The notes under the pieces were generated by a model, which made no database searches, was not told where the DNA came from, and saw only the letters and a program-made list of their open reading frames with translations. From Chloroflexota bacterium (GTDB taxonomy: Bacteria; Chloroflexota; Dehalococcoidia; UBA2979): DNA of 49,722 nt. Made by a program: the position numbers and the translations under genes. Below are positions 1-9,157 of the stretch, piece by piece. The stretch is taken from contig QWQU01000004.1 of assembly GCA_003670735.1 (NCBI GenBank), positions 1-49,722 of the forward strand. Direction: 5' to 3'. Positions within the stretch are counted from its first letter, which is position 1; each line of letters opens with the position of its first letter.

Positions 1-854
1 CGAACGTTCGAGGTGTCTCGAACCGCCGTGCGGCTGCGCAGCCAGGCGAAGGCCCAGAACCGCCACGCCGGTGGCATGAGCATTGTCGCCAGCTGCCCGA
101 GTGAGTACGCCACATCGAGCAGCCCTGGCCGGTAGCCGTACTCGCGCATAGCGCGCCACCGCACCGCGAGCGTTGCGAGTTCGACTGCATGAGCGTGTCG
201 GCGGCTGAACGAGTCAGGAGAGGTGCGCAACCGCAGTAGCGTTTCCGGCAGGTTGGCGAACGCCCCGACGCGACCGAGGCGAAAGTACAGGTCGTAATCT
301 TCCGCGCCTCGCTCGAGATCCGCGCGGTAGCCTCCGGCCTGCCGCGCTGCCTCGGTCCGAACCATCACTGCGGGATGCGCGAATGGGCTGTAGCGGAAGA
401 GGTGTGCCCGGATCGTCGCGTCGTCGAGGTGGTAGCGCCGAGGCAGCACGGGGTGCAGCTCGCTGTCACACACCTCGATCGCACCGCCGCAGATGACGAC
501 CGCTGGGTTCTCGTCGAGGAATGCGACTTGGCGCGCGAGGCGGTCAGGCAGCGACCAGTCGTCGGCATCCATGATCGCGACGTACTCGCCTCTGGCCTCG
601 CGCAGTCCGAGTTTTGCAGCGCCACTGACGCCCAGTCGCATTTTGCTGCGCACGAGCCGCACTCGATGGTCGCGCTGCGTGTATGTCAGCGCGACGTCAG
701 GCGTGGTATCGGTGCTCGCGTCGTCCACGACGAGCAGCTCGAAGTCCTCGAACGTCTGCGCCAGCATGCTGTCGAGCGCGACGGGCAGCGTCGCGACCGC
801 ATTGCGCGCCCGCATCAGTACGGTCACCCGAGGTGGCTCAGGAGTGGCTATCAT
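1..854 (-). CDS. Family 2 glycosyltransferase (partial, runs off left edge)
   Basis: Manual reverse-strand translation from ATG at 854: MIATPEPPRVTVLMRARNAVATLPVALDSMLAQTFEDFELLVVDDASTDTTPDVALTYTQ...GEYVAIMDADDWSLPDRLARQ; classic GT2 motifs. Open at the window edge, so absent from the ORF track. Confidence 0.9.
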   Translation of the reverse strand, partial: MIATPEPPRVTVLMRARNAVATLPVALDSMLAQTFEDFELLVVDDASTDTTPDVALTYTQRDHRVRLVRSKMRLGVSGAAKLGLREARGEYVAIMDADDWSLPDRLARQVAFLDENPAVVICGGAIEVCDSELHPVLPRRYHLDDATIRAHLFRYSPFAHPAVMVRTEAARQAGGYRADLERGAEDYDLYFRLGRVGAFANLPETLLRLRTSPDSFSRRHAHAVELATLAVRWRAMREYGYRPGLLDVAYSLGQLATMLMPPAWRFWAFAWLRSRTAVRDTSNV

Positions 855-862
855 CCGGCGCC

Positions 863-1792
863 GTGAGCATACAGGCGTCGCTGGGTGCGAGTGCTGAGAC
901 GATCATCGCGAGGTGGGGCGACCTACTTGCGTGTCCGGCGTGTCACGGGGCGCTCTCAGTGCATGATGACGCGCTCGTGTGTTCGTCGTGCGGCGAACGA
1001 TTACTCCTCGAACGTGGCGTGTTGATGGCGATCGAGCTCGCCACGCTATCGCCGCATCTCGCCGGCCAGGTTGTGACGTTCGAGCGCGAACGCTCCGGGT
1101 ATGGTGACTCGTACGCCCTCGCCGCCTGGCAGCGCCGCTACGTCGAGCGTTGGGAGCAGGCCGCGGGTTCCGTGACGGCCGGACTGAGGGTCATCGACTG
1201 CGGCGCGGGCTCCGGCTACATGGCGATCGAACTTGCGCGCCGAGGGGCGCGCGTCATCGCGTGTGACCTCACGTTCGCTAGCCTCGAACGCCTTGCGCGT
1301 GTTGCAGTCGAGGAGGGCGTTGGTGAACGCGTGCTTGCCGTGTGCTGCACGGCGGACCGGCTCCCCGTGGAGGCTGGTGCTATCGAGGCGTTCGTCGCCA
1401 ATGGCCTACTCGAGCACCTGCCGGATGACCGGGCTGCCGCCGCCGAGTGGGCTCGGGTGTGTCGGGTGGGCGCGGCGCTGATGGTCGCCGTGCCGTCCTC
1501 GATGAGCCTCGTGCACCTCGCGCTGCGCCCGGTGCAATGGTGGCGTGACCGACAGGTGGGGCACCTGCGCCGCTACGACGCGCCGGAGCTGCAGCGTGTA
1601 CTGGCCGATTGGTCGTTGGTGAGTGCTGTGTACACGGGCCACTGGTCGAAGGCGTGGCGTGTGCTGGCGAACATGACTCGCATAGGGCGGTTCGACGAGG
1701 AGGAGATGGAGCATCTCGACGCAATGCACGAGGGGCGTGCGCATGGATCGAGCAACATCGTTTCGTTCTGGCGACGAGGCGACCTCGGATGA
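863..1792 (+). CDS. Class I SAM-dependent methyltransferase with N-terminal Trm112-like zinc ribbon
   Basis: GTG start in frame with ORF 683..1792; ACPACHGALSVHDDALVCSSCGERL zinc ribbon, then VIDCGAGSGYMAIELARRGARVIACDLT and FVANGLLEHLPDD. Confidence 0.85.
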   Translation: MSIQASLGASAETIIARWGDLLACPACHGALSVHDDALVCSSCGERLLLERGVLMAIELATLSPHLAGQVVTFERERSGYGDSYALAAWQRRYVERWEQAAGSVTAGLRVIDCGAGSGYMAIELARRGARVIACDLTFASLERLARVAVEEGVGERVLAVCCTADRLPVEAGAIEAFVANGLLEHLPDDRAAAAEWARVCRVGAALMVAVPSSMSLVHLALRPVQWWRDRQVGHLRRYDAPELQRVLADWSLVSAVYTGHWSKAWRVLANMTRIGRFDEEEMEHLDAMHEGRAHGSSNIVSFWRRGDLG

Positions 1793-2862
1793 AGGTCGTC
1801 TACTGCCTGCCGCACCCGCAGACGGTCTACGCGGCGCGCTTCCTGCACGACGGCCTGCGCAACGCGTTTCTCGATCTCGGCCACGAGTTCACGACGTTCA
1901 CGGCTGATGATGACCTCGAGCGAGTGCTGCGTGAGCACCAGCCCGACGTGTTCATGTACAGCCTCAACTTCTACCACCGTCGCTACGTCGATCTCCCGCT
2001 GCTGCGGGCCTACCGCGAGCGAGGCATGGTGCTGTTCGCGTTGACTCGCGCGTGGAATCGCTCGGCGGGGTTCCTCACGAACGGCAGCATCGCCGCGAGT
2101 GATCTGCGGAACGATCGGCACGAGGTGCAGCTGATCCGTGACGGCCTCGCCGGTGACGTGTTCTGGAACTGGATTCCGCGCGATCACGCGCTGCTCGAGG
2201 GATTCGAGGCGACGACGGGTGCCCGCTACGAGCAGATCCTGCTCGCGGCGGACACGACGACCTATTGGCCGGAGTTCGACCCAGCCTGGGAGAGCGATCT
2301 CGCCTACGTCGGCGCGAATCTGGTCGCCAAGCGCCGCTACTTCAACTCGTGCATTCGGCCACTTGGCAGCGAACACGACCTCGGCGTCTACGGCAGCGAC
2401 TGGTCTCTTGGAAGTCGCGCGCTCGGCCATGTGCAGCGACTGGGCCAGTACCTCAACGTGCGAGGGCTTGCCGGCCTCCGCGAACCACAGCTCTCAGTTG
2501 CCGACGAGCGCCGCGTGTACTCATCGGCTCGCATCTCGGTGAACGTGCATGAGGACCAGGTGCGTGCCACCGGCAGCGAGCTCAACGAGCGCACGTTCAA
2601 GGTGCTGGCCTGTGGCGGATTCGAGATCGTCGACGACGTTGCGATGGTTCGAGACTACTTTGGCGCCGATGAGCTACCGATCGCGCGAGATGCACACGAT
2701 TGGTCCGAGATGACGCGTCATTTCCTCGCGAGCCCCGAGGAGCGTCAGGCGATCGCCGCGCGTGGCCGTGAGCGGGTGCTTGCGGCGCACACGTATCACC
2801 ATCGCGTGCGGCAGATCCTCGAGATTGCCGATGGTGTGCGCGCCCGACGAGCGCTGTTGTGA
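1789..2862 (+). CDS. CgeB-like / group 1 family glycosyltransferase
   Basis: MKVVYCLPHPQTVYAARFLHDGLRNAFLDLGHEFTTF...NERTFKVLACGGFEIVDDVAMVRDYFG...RERVLAAHTYHHRVRQIL; ATGA overlap with upstream gene. Confidence 0.8.
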   Translation: MKVVYCLPHPQTVYAARFLHDGLRNAFLDLGHEFTTFTADDDLERVLREHQPDVFMYSLNFYHRRYVDLPLLRAYRERGMVLFALTRAWNRSAGFLTNGSIAASDLRNDRHEVQLIRDGLAGDVFWNWIPRDHALLEGFEATTGARYEQILLAADTTTYWPEFDPAWESDLAYVGANLVAKRRYFNSCIRPLGSEHDLGVYGSDWSLGSRALGHVQRLGQYLNVRGLAGLREPQLSVADERRVYSSARISVNVHEDQVRATGSELNERTFKVLACGGFEIVDDVAMVRDYFGADELPIARDAHDWSEMTRHFLASPEERQAIAARGRERVLAAHTYHHRVRQILEIADGVRARRALL

Positions 2863-3794
2863 CGTCGGTGCCGTCGGAGCTGCTGAAGACGCTGCTGTAC
2901 TGCCTCGGTGATGGTCGTGTCGTGCTCCGCGACGAGGTCACGGGTACGCTCGAGGTACACGGTGCGTCGGAAGCCACGCCCAGCGAGCAGGCGGCGCCTG
3001 GGCGTGGTGGCTGGGGACGCGCGTTGTTTCACGCGATGCAGGCGAGCGTGCTTGTGCCGCAGCCTACAGGGTGGCTGCGACGACTGGTCAGCCTCGTGCT
3101 CCCCGTTCCCTCGATCGCGAAGCAGGGGCGGTTCCTCGATATCGGCTGTGGTGCCGGAGGGGTGTTGGGTGCGCTCGGCAGCGGGTGGGAACGTGTGGGC
3201 GTCGAGCCCAACGCCGCACTGGCTGCGCTGGCGTCGCGGCAGCCTGGCATCATGATCATCAACGGCGCGTTCGAGGATGTTCAGATTCCTGGTGTGTTCG
3301 AGTGCATTCGTGCCTGCCATGTAATCGAGCACACCGCGCACACGGGCGCGTTCCTCGACGCGATCGAGACGCATCTCACGCCCGACGGGCGTGCGGTGAT
3401 CTACACGCCGAACGCGGATGGACTGGCGCGACGGTTGTTCGGCGCGTGGTGGGCGTGCTTCGGGGACACGACGCACGTGCGGCTGTTGAGCCTCGACGGT
3501 CTCGTGCGCGAGTGCGAGGCGCACGGGCTGACCGTTGTGGAGCGTCGGACGTACGAGATGGGCATCTTCGCGGACTCGCTGCTGCGGTGGCTGGGTGGCC
3601 ATCCCAGCGCGAGATGGTTCCTGCTGGCGCAGGCCGCGATCACGACTGCGCTTGCACCATTGCTGTGGCTCGCATGCCGCTTCGAATATGGCGATGCCTG
3701 CTACGTGGCCCTCGCGCGTGCTCGAACGATCGAGGTGAGCCCGAGCGCGACCAGGGCCGAAGCGGTCGTAACCGAGACGATTAGTCCGGCGTAG
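2859..3794 (+). CDS. Class I SAM-dependent methyltransferase
   Basis: FLDIGCGAGGVLGALGSGWERVGVEPN...ACHVIEHTAHTGAFLDAIETHLTPDGRAVIYTPN; GTG start overlapping upstream stop. Confidence 0.85.
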   Translation: MTSVPSELLKTLLYCLGDGRVVLRDEVTGTLEVHGASEATPSEQAAPGRGGWGRALFHAMQASVLVPQPTGWLRRLVSLVLPVPSIAKQGRFLDIGCGAGGVLGALGSGWERVGVEPNAALAALASRQPGIMIINGAFEDVQIPGVFECIRACHVIEHTAHTGAFLDAIETHLTPDGRAVIYTPNADGLARRLFGAWWACFGDTTHVRLLSLDGLVRECEAHGLTVVERRTYEMGIFADSLLRWLGGHPSARWFLLAQAAITTALAPLLWLACRFEYGDACYVALARARTIEVSPSATRAEAVVTETISPA

Positions 3795-5986
3795 AACCAC
3801 TGCTGCGGCCGATATTGCAGCAGGAGCGTGACGTCGATCGAACTGTCGGCGTTTGTGACGTACTCGGACGGCGCGAGGCGGCGTTCGAGTGACGGACTGT
3901 CGAATGTCCACGCGTTGGCGTAGCCGTTCACGAGGGTGTGTTGCGCGGCGAGTGGATGCTGCACCATGCGCATCGCGTCGAGCACCTCGTGGTGCACGTC
4001 TGGGCGGCACTCGACGAGGTGTTCGTCGAACGTTCGAGCTGGCTCGCAAGTATGTGGCGAATCTGGGTACCAGGCCCAGTCGGTGTTGAAGTGCTGCAGG
4101 AAACGCACTGTGCGTGATCCGCTGACCTGGCGCAGCGTGAAGCGGTAGGTGGCGTCGTTCAGCCGCTGGAACGTGATCTGCTCACCTCGAATGCGGGGGA
4201 GGTAGGCGATCCGCTCGTAGAGCGCGTACGAGTCGTTGTCGGCGACGAGGCGATACGCCGGATCGTGCTCGAAGTAGTCGGTGTAGCGCTGAACATCCGT
4301 CACTGGCGCGCCGGTTCCGAGGTCATATGCGTCGCGGTGCACGAGCACGTAGCGCGCATCCGTCTTCGCGAGGTCGTCGTCGAAGCCCGGATATGCCGCG
4401 AACGTTGAGTCGTAGGCGAACGCCTGCGCACCCCACGGGATCGAGGTGCTGAGCTCGGGCGCGACGTAGCGATTGAAGGCGACCGGCTTCGCGAACGCGA
4501 GCTCCTGGAAGTAGATGAACTGACGGAACACGTCGGTGCGCGGGTTGATCGACCAGACGTAGGCCTCATATCCCGTCGCGGGATAGGTCACGACGGTGAA
4601 GTCCTCGGGCGTATCGAGGAAGCGCGCGTTCAGCTCCTCGTAGGCTCGAGGTATGCGTGCGGCTCCCATTGCGCCGTTCGCGTTGCCGTTGAGCAGCGGC
4701 CACTGCGTCGCGAATATTGCTGCGAGGACAAGCGCGATAGCGAGCCGATACGCGCGCGGGCGCTGTTCTGCCACCACCGCGAGGGACGCGATCACGACGA
4801 CGATCGAGGCGAGCTGCGCGTAGGTCGCGAGCCGAGTGAAGTGTCGCAGCAGCCCGAATCCGGGGACGTGTGCGTAGGCGAAATTCCAGATCGGTCCGAT
4901 CAGCGGCGCGTTCGGGCCAAGCGTGAGCAGCACACAGGCGATGTACACCGCGATCGAGGCGGCCAGCACGCCCCGGCCTCGCGTGCCTCGAACGCTCGAG
5001 GCCAGAACGATCGCGCCGAGTGCTGGCGCGCCAAACGTCAGCGCGTAGGGCAGCTGTCCGCCGTAGACGGTGGCCTGCCAGGCGCCGCCCATCTGCAGGA
5101 ACGTCGAGGCGCTGACGTAGGTGGTTGTGCGCCGGAGTTCCTCGAAGATGGCGTCCTGGGCACCGTTGAAGATCACGTCGTTTGTGCTGGTGAGCGTCGT
5201 GAGGATGAACGGCACGAGCCAGAACGCGTGCAGCAATGGAATCAGCAAGAATGTGAGCAGCGCGGTTCGAATACCTCGAGTGTGACCGAGGTAGATGGCG
5301 ACGATGAGCACCGCGGCCGTCAGGGCAACATGCACCGCCCAGAACAGTGGGTGGGTGACGAGCAGCGTGACCAGGGCTAACTGGACTGCGTTGCCTGTCG
5401 TACACGCTCGTGAGTGAGCGATCTCGAGTGCGACATGCGCGAGCAGCGCTAGTGCGAGCATGGTCGCGAAGATGTGCGACGGCTGGATGACGAGGTGCTC
5501 CATCGTGACGGTGCTGAGCACGAGCATCGTGGCGGCCACGTATCCGAGTTCCGCATGGCCCGTGATACGCCGGGTGACGTCGAGCCATACGAAGGCTGCG
5601 AGCGCGAGCATGCCGAAGATGAGCAGATATGCGATGAGCTCGTGCGGCATGACGCGCGACAGCGCAGCCGGAACGAATGCAAGCCAGGTGACGAACATCG
5701 CCGTTGGTCGTGGCAGTCCGAAGAATGAGGCCTGCATCGTCGAGAGCGGGTCGAAGGCGCGGCCCGGCCAGAAGTACGGATAGTCGCCGTAGGCGAGGAT
5801 GCCGGCGGTGGGCAGCACCCGATACGAGATCGCGAGGACGAGCACGATGCAGTACACCGCGCCGACCGGGCGCCGCGCTGACCAGCGTGCGAGGGAGCTC
5901 AATCGTGTGGTGGGCAATTCGAGGGCGACAGTAGCGCACGACTCGTGGCAGCGTGCGGCGGGTAGGATGACGCCCGTGAACCTCAT
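3701..5986 (-). CDS. Large polytopic membrane protein, GT-C-like glycosyltransferase/YfhO-like (start uncertain, possibly TTG at 5917)
   Basis: 761-aa ORF with many hydrophobic segments, N-terminal GDYPYFWPGRAFDPLSTMQASFFGLPRPTA loop and a soluble C-terminal domain. Confidence 0.7.
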   Translation of the reverse strand: MRFTGVILPAARCHESCATVALELPTTRLSSLARWSARRPVGAVYCIVLVLAISYRVLPTAGILAYGDYPYFWPGRAFDPLSTMQASFFGLPRPTAMFVTWLAFVPAALSRVMPHELIAYLLIFGMLALAAFVWLDVTRRITGHAELGYVAATMLVLSTVTMEHLVIQPSHIFATMLALALLAHVALEIAHSRACTTGNAVQLALVTLLVTHPLFWAVHVALTAAVLIVAIYLGHTRGIRTALLTFLLIPLLHAFWLVPFILTTLTSTNDVIFNGAQDAIFEELRRTTTYVSASTFLQMGGAWQATVYGGQLPYALTFGAPALGAIVLASSVRGTRGRGVLAASIAVYIACVLLTLGPNAPLIGPIWNFAYAHVPGFGLLRHFTRLATYAQLASIVVVIASLAVVAEQRPRAYRLAIALVLAAIFATQWPLLNGNANGAMGAARIPRAYEELNARFLDTPEDFTVVTYPATGYEAYVWSINPRTDVFRQFIYFQELAFAKPVAFNRYVAPELSTSIPWGAQAFAYDSTFAAYPGFDDDLAKTDARYVLVHRDAYDLGTGAPVTDVQRYTDYFEHDPAYRLVADNDSYALYERIAYLPRIRGEQITFQRLNDATYRFTLRQVSGSRTVRFLQHFNTDWAWYPDSPHTCEPARTFDEHLVECRPDVHHEVLDAMRMVQHPLAAQHTLVNGYANAWTFDSPSLERRLAPSEYVTNADSSIDVTLLLQYRPQQWFYAGLIVSVTTASALVALGLTSIVRARARAT

Positions 5987-7250
5987 TCCTCCTCGATGGT
6001 TGATTGTCTGCTTCGTGACTGCGCTCGGCGCGGCGTCGCTGCTTGCGTCTCCGCGTCAGGTCGGTGCGCAGGCGCCGGGCCCGCAATTGCTCGGCGTTGC
6101 GGTCGCGGAGGCGCTGCCGGTTGGCGAGGAGCGCCTCGTTGCGGCGTCGTTCGGCCATGTGAGTGGCCTCGATGCGTTGTATCAGGCGTACCTCGTGATC
6201 GCGCGCGCGGATGGGGCACCGGGCTGCACGGTGTTCTTCGAGCGCACGACGGGCGCGCTGGCGCTGCGCTCCGATAGCGGCCAGTTCGTCAACCTCGGTG
6301 TACCCGGCGGTGCGGGGAGCGCGAGCTCGTCGTGGTGCGCGCTGCGCGCACAGGCGAGCCGTGTCACGGAGCGCGACGGCGTGCTGACCATCGAGTTCGC
6401 CCTCACGCTGCAGGCACGCCTCGAAGGCACCGTCGAGGTGTTCGAGACTGCGGTTGACCGCGATGGTCGCTCGGCTGCGCCCCGCAAGCAGGCGACGGTA
6501 CGCGTCGGTCGAGGTCCGCTCGCGCCGTCGACGGTTAGCGCGGACCTCGATGCGGTCACGGCGGGGCGTGCGGCGTCGATCACCGCGACCTACAGCGACC
6601 AGAACAGCTGGCAGACGCTGACCGAGCTCTATCTCGTCGCGGCGGATGGTGTGGGTGGGGCCGGCTGCTACGCGCGCTATCTGCCGGCGACGAACATGCT
6701 CCAGCTGCGTGGTTCGGGCGATGCGTGGCTCGATGCTGGCGCGCCCGGCGCCGATGGCGCGGCGACGAGTGGGAACTGCGCGCTCAACGCGCGCGCATCG
6801 AGTGCGAGTGGGGCGGGCGAGTATGTCACCGTCCGCTACGCACTCACGTTCGCAGCACCGTTCGTCGGGAAGCATCGCCTGTTCCTGCTCGCGGTGGACG
6901 ATGCGAACCTGCGTACGTACTGGGACGATCGAGGCAGCCTACTCATCGGTGCTCGACCGCTCTCACTCGGCGAGCACCTCGGGACGTTCGTGCGCGAACA
7001 GGCGTTCACGTGGAGCGGCCTGTTCGTGGTGATGACACTGGCCGCGGCAGCGGTGAGGATGTCTCCACGGATCGCGTGGGGCGCCGCTGCGGTGGCGTTG
7101 CTGCTCGCCGCCGTGCTTGCGACGCTGCACATTGCGGCGGCCGAGCCGGTCACGGCGCTGGCGCTCGCACTGCTCGTGCTTGGTGCGGTGCTCGAGGTCC
7201 GAGATCGCCGTCTACCTGCGTGGTCGTCGCCATGGCGACATCGCGCGTAA
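5967..7250 (+). CDS. Secreted protein with two tandem Cys-containing beta-rich repeats and C-terminal TM segments
   Basis: MTPVNLIPPRWLIVCFVTALGAASLLASPRQVGAQ signal peptide; two copies of a GC[TY]-x(n)-W/G-CAL[RN]A...VE/KH-VF/LFLLAVD repeat; C-terminal hydrophobic helices. Confidence 0.65.
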   Translation: MTPVNLIPPRWLIVCFVTALGAASLLASPRQVGAQAPGPQLLGVAVAEALPVGEERLVAASFGHVSGLDALYQAYLVIARADGAPGCTVFFERTTGALALRSDSGQFVNLGVPGGAGSASSSWCALRAQASRVTERDGVLTIEFALTLQARLEGTVEVFETAVDRDGRSAAPRKQATVRVGRGPLAPSTVSADLDAVTAGRAASITATYSDQNSWQTLTELYLVAADGVGGAGCYARYLPATNMLQLRGSGDAWLDAGAPGADGAATSGNCALNARASSASGAGEYVTVRYALTFAAPFVGKHRLFLLAVDDANLRTYWDDRGSLLIGARPLSLGEHLGTFVREQAFTWSGLFVVMTLAAAAVRMSPRIAWGAAAVALLLAAVLATLHIAAAEPVTALALALLVLGAVLEVRDRRLPAWSSPWRHRA

Positions 7251-7264
7251 CCGTTGGAGGAACA

Positions 7265-8191
7265 ATGCCTACTGCACTCGTCACCGGCTCATCCGGGTTC
7301 CTGGGCTGGCACCTTTCGAGCCGCCTCGTGCGCGACGGATACGACGTCGTGGGGCTCGACTTCCACGAGCCGCGCAACCCGCTGCCGGACGGCATGCGCG
7401 ACCTGCGCGTCGATGTGCGCGATCGCGAGGCCGTGCGGCGCGCGGTGAGCGAAGTCAGGCCAGACGCGCTGTTCCACGCGGCTGCGCAGGCCTCTGTGTC
7501 GATCTCGATGCGCGAGCCAGTCGTCGACATTGAGACGAACGTGCTCGGCACGGTTCATCTCGCGCAGGCGGCGATTGACGCGGGCGTGCCGCGCATGGTG
7601 TTCGTATCGACGGGTGGTGCCCTGCTCGGGGAGCCCGAGGTGGTGCCGGTGACCGAGGCGATGGCGAAGGGTGCGATTCCGGAGTCGGTCTACGGTGCCT
7701 CGAAGCTTGCGGCGGAGCGCTATCTCGCGCTCGTCACTGCGGGCACGGACCTGCAGCTTTCGGTGTTGCGGCCCGGCAACATCTATGGTCCCGCGCAGGA
7801 TCCGCACGGCGAGGCGGGCGTTGTCGCGATCTTCACCCAGCGCATGTTGCGCGGTGAGCCGGTCACGATCTTCGGCACCGGCTCGCAGCAACGCGACTAC
7901 GTCTACGTGCGCGATGTGGTCGAGGCTGCCGTGCTTGCCTCGACGGAGCCGGCATCGACGTGCCTGGTCGCGACTGGTGTGGGCACCTCGACGCAGCAGA
8001 TCTGTGATGCACTCGCACAGCTGACGGGCTACGAGCGGCCGCCGGTATATGCCGACGAGCGGCCGGGCGACATTCAGCGCATCTACCTCGACAACTCGCA
8101 CGCCCGCGAGGTGTGGGGCTGGCAGCCTCAGGTGAGCCTTGAAGAGGGACTTGCCGAGACCGTCGAGTGGTTCCGCGAGCGCACCTCCTAG
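7265..8191 (+). CDS. NAD-dependent epimerase/dehydratase (UDP-glucose 4-epimerase-like)
   Basis: MPTALVTGSSGFLGWHLSSRLVRDGYDVVGLDF; YGASK catalytic motif; GGAGGAAC RBS. Confidence 0.88.
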   Translation: MPTALVTGSSGFLGWHLSSRLVRDGYDVVGLDFHEPRNPLPDGMRDLRVDVRDREAVRRAVSEVRPDALFHAAAQASVSISMREPVVDIETNVLGTVHLAQAAIDAGVPRMVFVSTGGALLGEPEVVPVTEAMAKGAIPESVYGASKLAAERYLALVTAGTDLQLSVLRPGNIYGPAQDPHGEAGVVAIFTQRMLRGEPVTIFGTGSQQRDYVYVRDVVEAAVLASTEPASTCLVATGVGTSTQQICDALAQLTGYERPPVYADERPGDIQRIYLDNSHAREVWGWQPQVSLEEGLAETVEWFRERTS

Positions 8192-8204
8192 ACCCCGATC
8201 GTGC

Positions 8205-8238
8205 GCGCTCAGCCCGACTTGTTCGGGCATCGATTGTC
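8205..8238. terminator. Hairpin GCCCGA-CTTGT-TCGGGC nested in distal CGCGCTCA/TGAGCGCG arms
   Basis: Exact inverted repeats read in the intergenic region after the epimerase; no U-tract. Outer right arm lies a few bases beyond the inner hairpin. Confidence 0.5.
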
Positions 8239-8288
8239 GTGAGCGCGTGCCGCGCGACTCGTAGCGTTCCTCCTCGGAAGGACACGAG

Positions 8289-9152
8289 ATGCTGGAGCGC
8301 CTGAACGAGTCGATCGAGCACATTGAGGGCCACCTCGACACCGACGTCGAGGTCAGCGCACTCGCGCGGATCGCGGCCACCTCGGAGTACCACTATCGGC
8401 GGATGTTCTCGGCGCTCGCCGGGATGTCGTTGTCCGAGTACGTGCGCCGACGTCGGCTCACGCTCGCGGGTGCCGAGGTGCTCGGCGAGCAGCCGCTGCT
8501 CGATATCGCGCTGCGCTATGGGTACGGCTCGAACGAGGCGTTCGCGCGCGCGTTTCGCGCGATGCACGGCGTTGGCCCAAGCGATGCGCGACGCGATCGC
8601 GCGGTGCTCCAGTCACAGCCTCGTCTGTCCTTCCGGCTGATCGTGGAAGGGAGCAGTCCGATGGAATACCGCATTGTGGAGTCCGAGGCGTTCAACATCG
8701 TGGGCAAGCACACGCGTGTGCCGCTGGTGTACGAGGGCATGAACCCTGACCTGGTGGCGTTCATTCGCGGGCTTGGCAAGGAACTGATCGCGCAGATCGG
8801 CGCGCTATCCGACCGCGAGCCTGCGGGCGTCCTCGGTGTGACCGACAACATCGCCGCCGATGCGAGCGAGGGCACCGAGCTCGACTACTACCACGGTGCC
8901 GCGAGGTCTGCGGCGCCGCCGGATGGCTTCGATGTGCTGCCGCTCGAGGCTGGCACGTGGGCGGTGTTCGCCTCCTCGGGTGAGTTCCCGCTTGCGGTGC
9001 AGTACCTCTATCGCGACGTGTACACGCAGTGGTTCCCGTCGAACTCATACCAGAGTCGGCCTGGGCCGCAGCTGCTGCGCACTGTCCTGTCCGAGGATGG
9101 CACGCACGCGGACGCCGAGCTGTGGGTGCCAGTCGAGGCGACGACCACGTAG
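8289..9152 (+). CDS. AraC-family transcriptional regulator with GyrI-like/effector-binding domain
   Basis: N-terminal AraC HTH (IAATSEYHYRRMFSALAGMSLSEYVRRRRLTLAGAEVL, YGSNEAFARAFRAMHG), then a GyrI-like domain (MEYRIVESEAFNIVGKHTRVPL). Confidence 0.9.
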   Translation: MLERLNESIEHIEGHLDTDVEVSALARIAATSEYHYRRMFSALAGMSLSEYVRRRRLTLAGAEVLGEQPLLDIALRYGYGSNEAFARAFRAMHGVGPSDARRDRAVLQSQPRLSFRLIVEGSSPMEYRIVESEAFNIVGKHTRVPLVYEGMNPDLVAFIRGLGKELIAQIGALSDREPAGVLGVTDNIAADASEGTELDYYHGAARSAAPPDGFDVLPLEAGTWAVFASSGEFPLAVQYLYRDVYTQWFPSNSYQSRPGPQLLRTVLSEDGTHADAELWVPVEATTT

Positions 9153-9157
9153 CTCCG

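Noticed and set aside
4566-6875. 769-aa minus-strand ORF
   Set aside because: Arg-rich shadow frame across the membrane protein and the secreted repeat gene; no domain signal.
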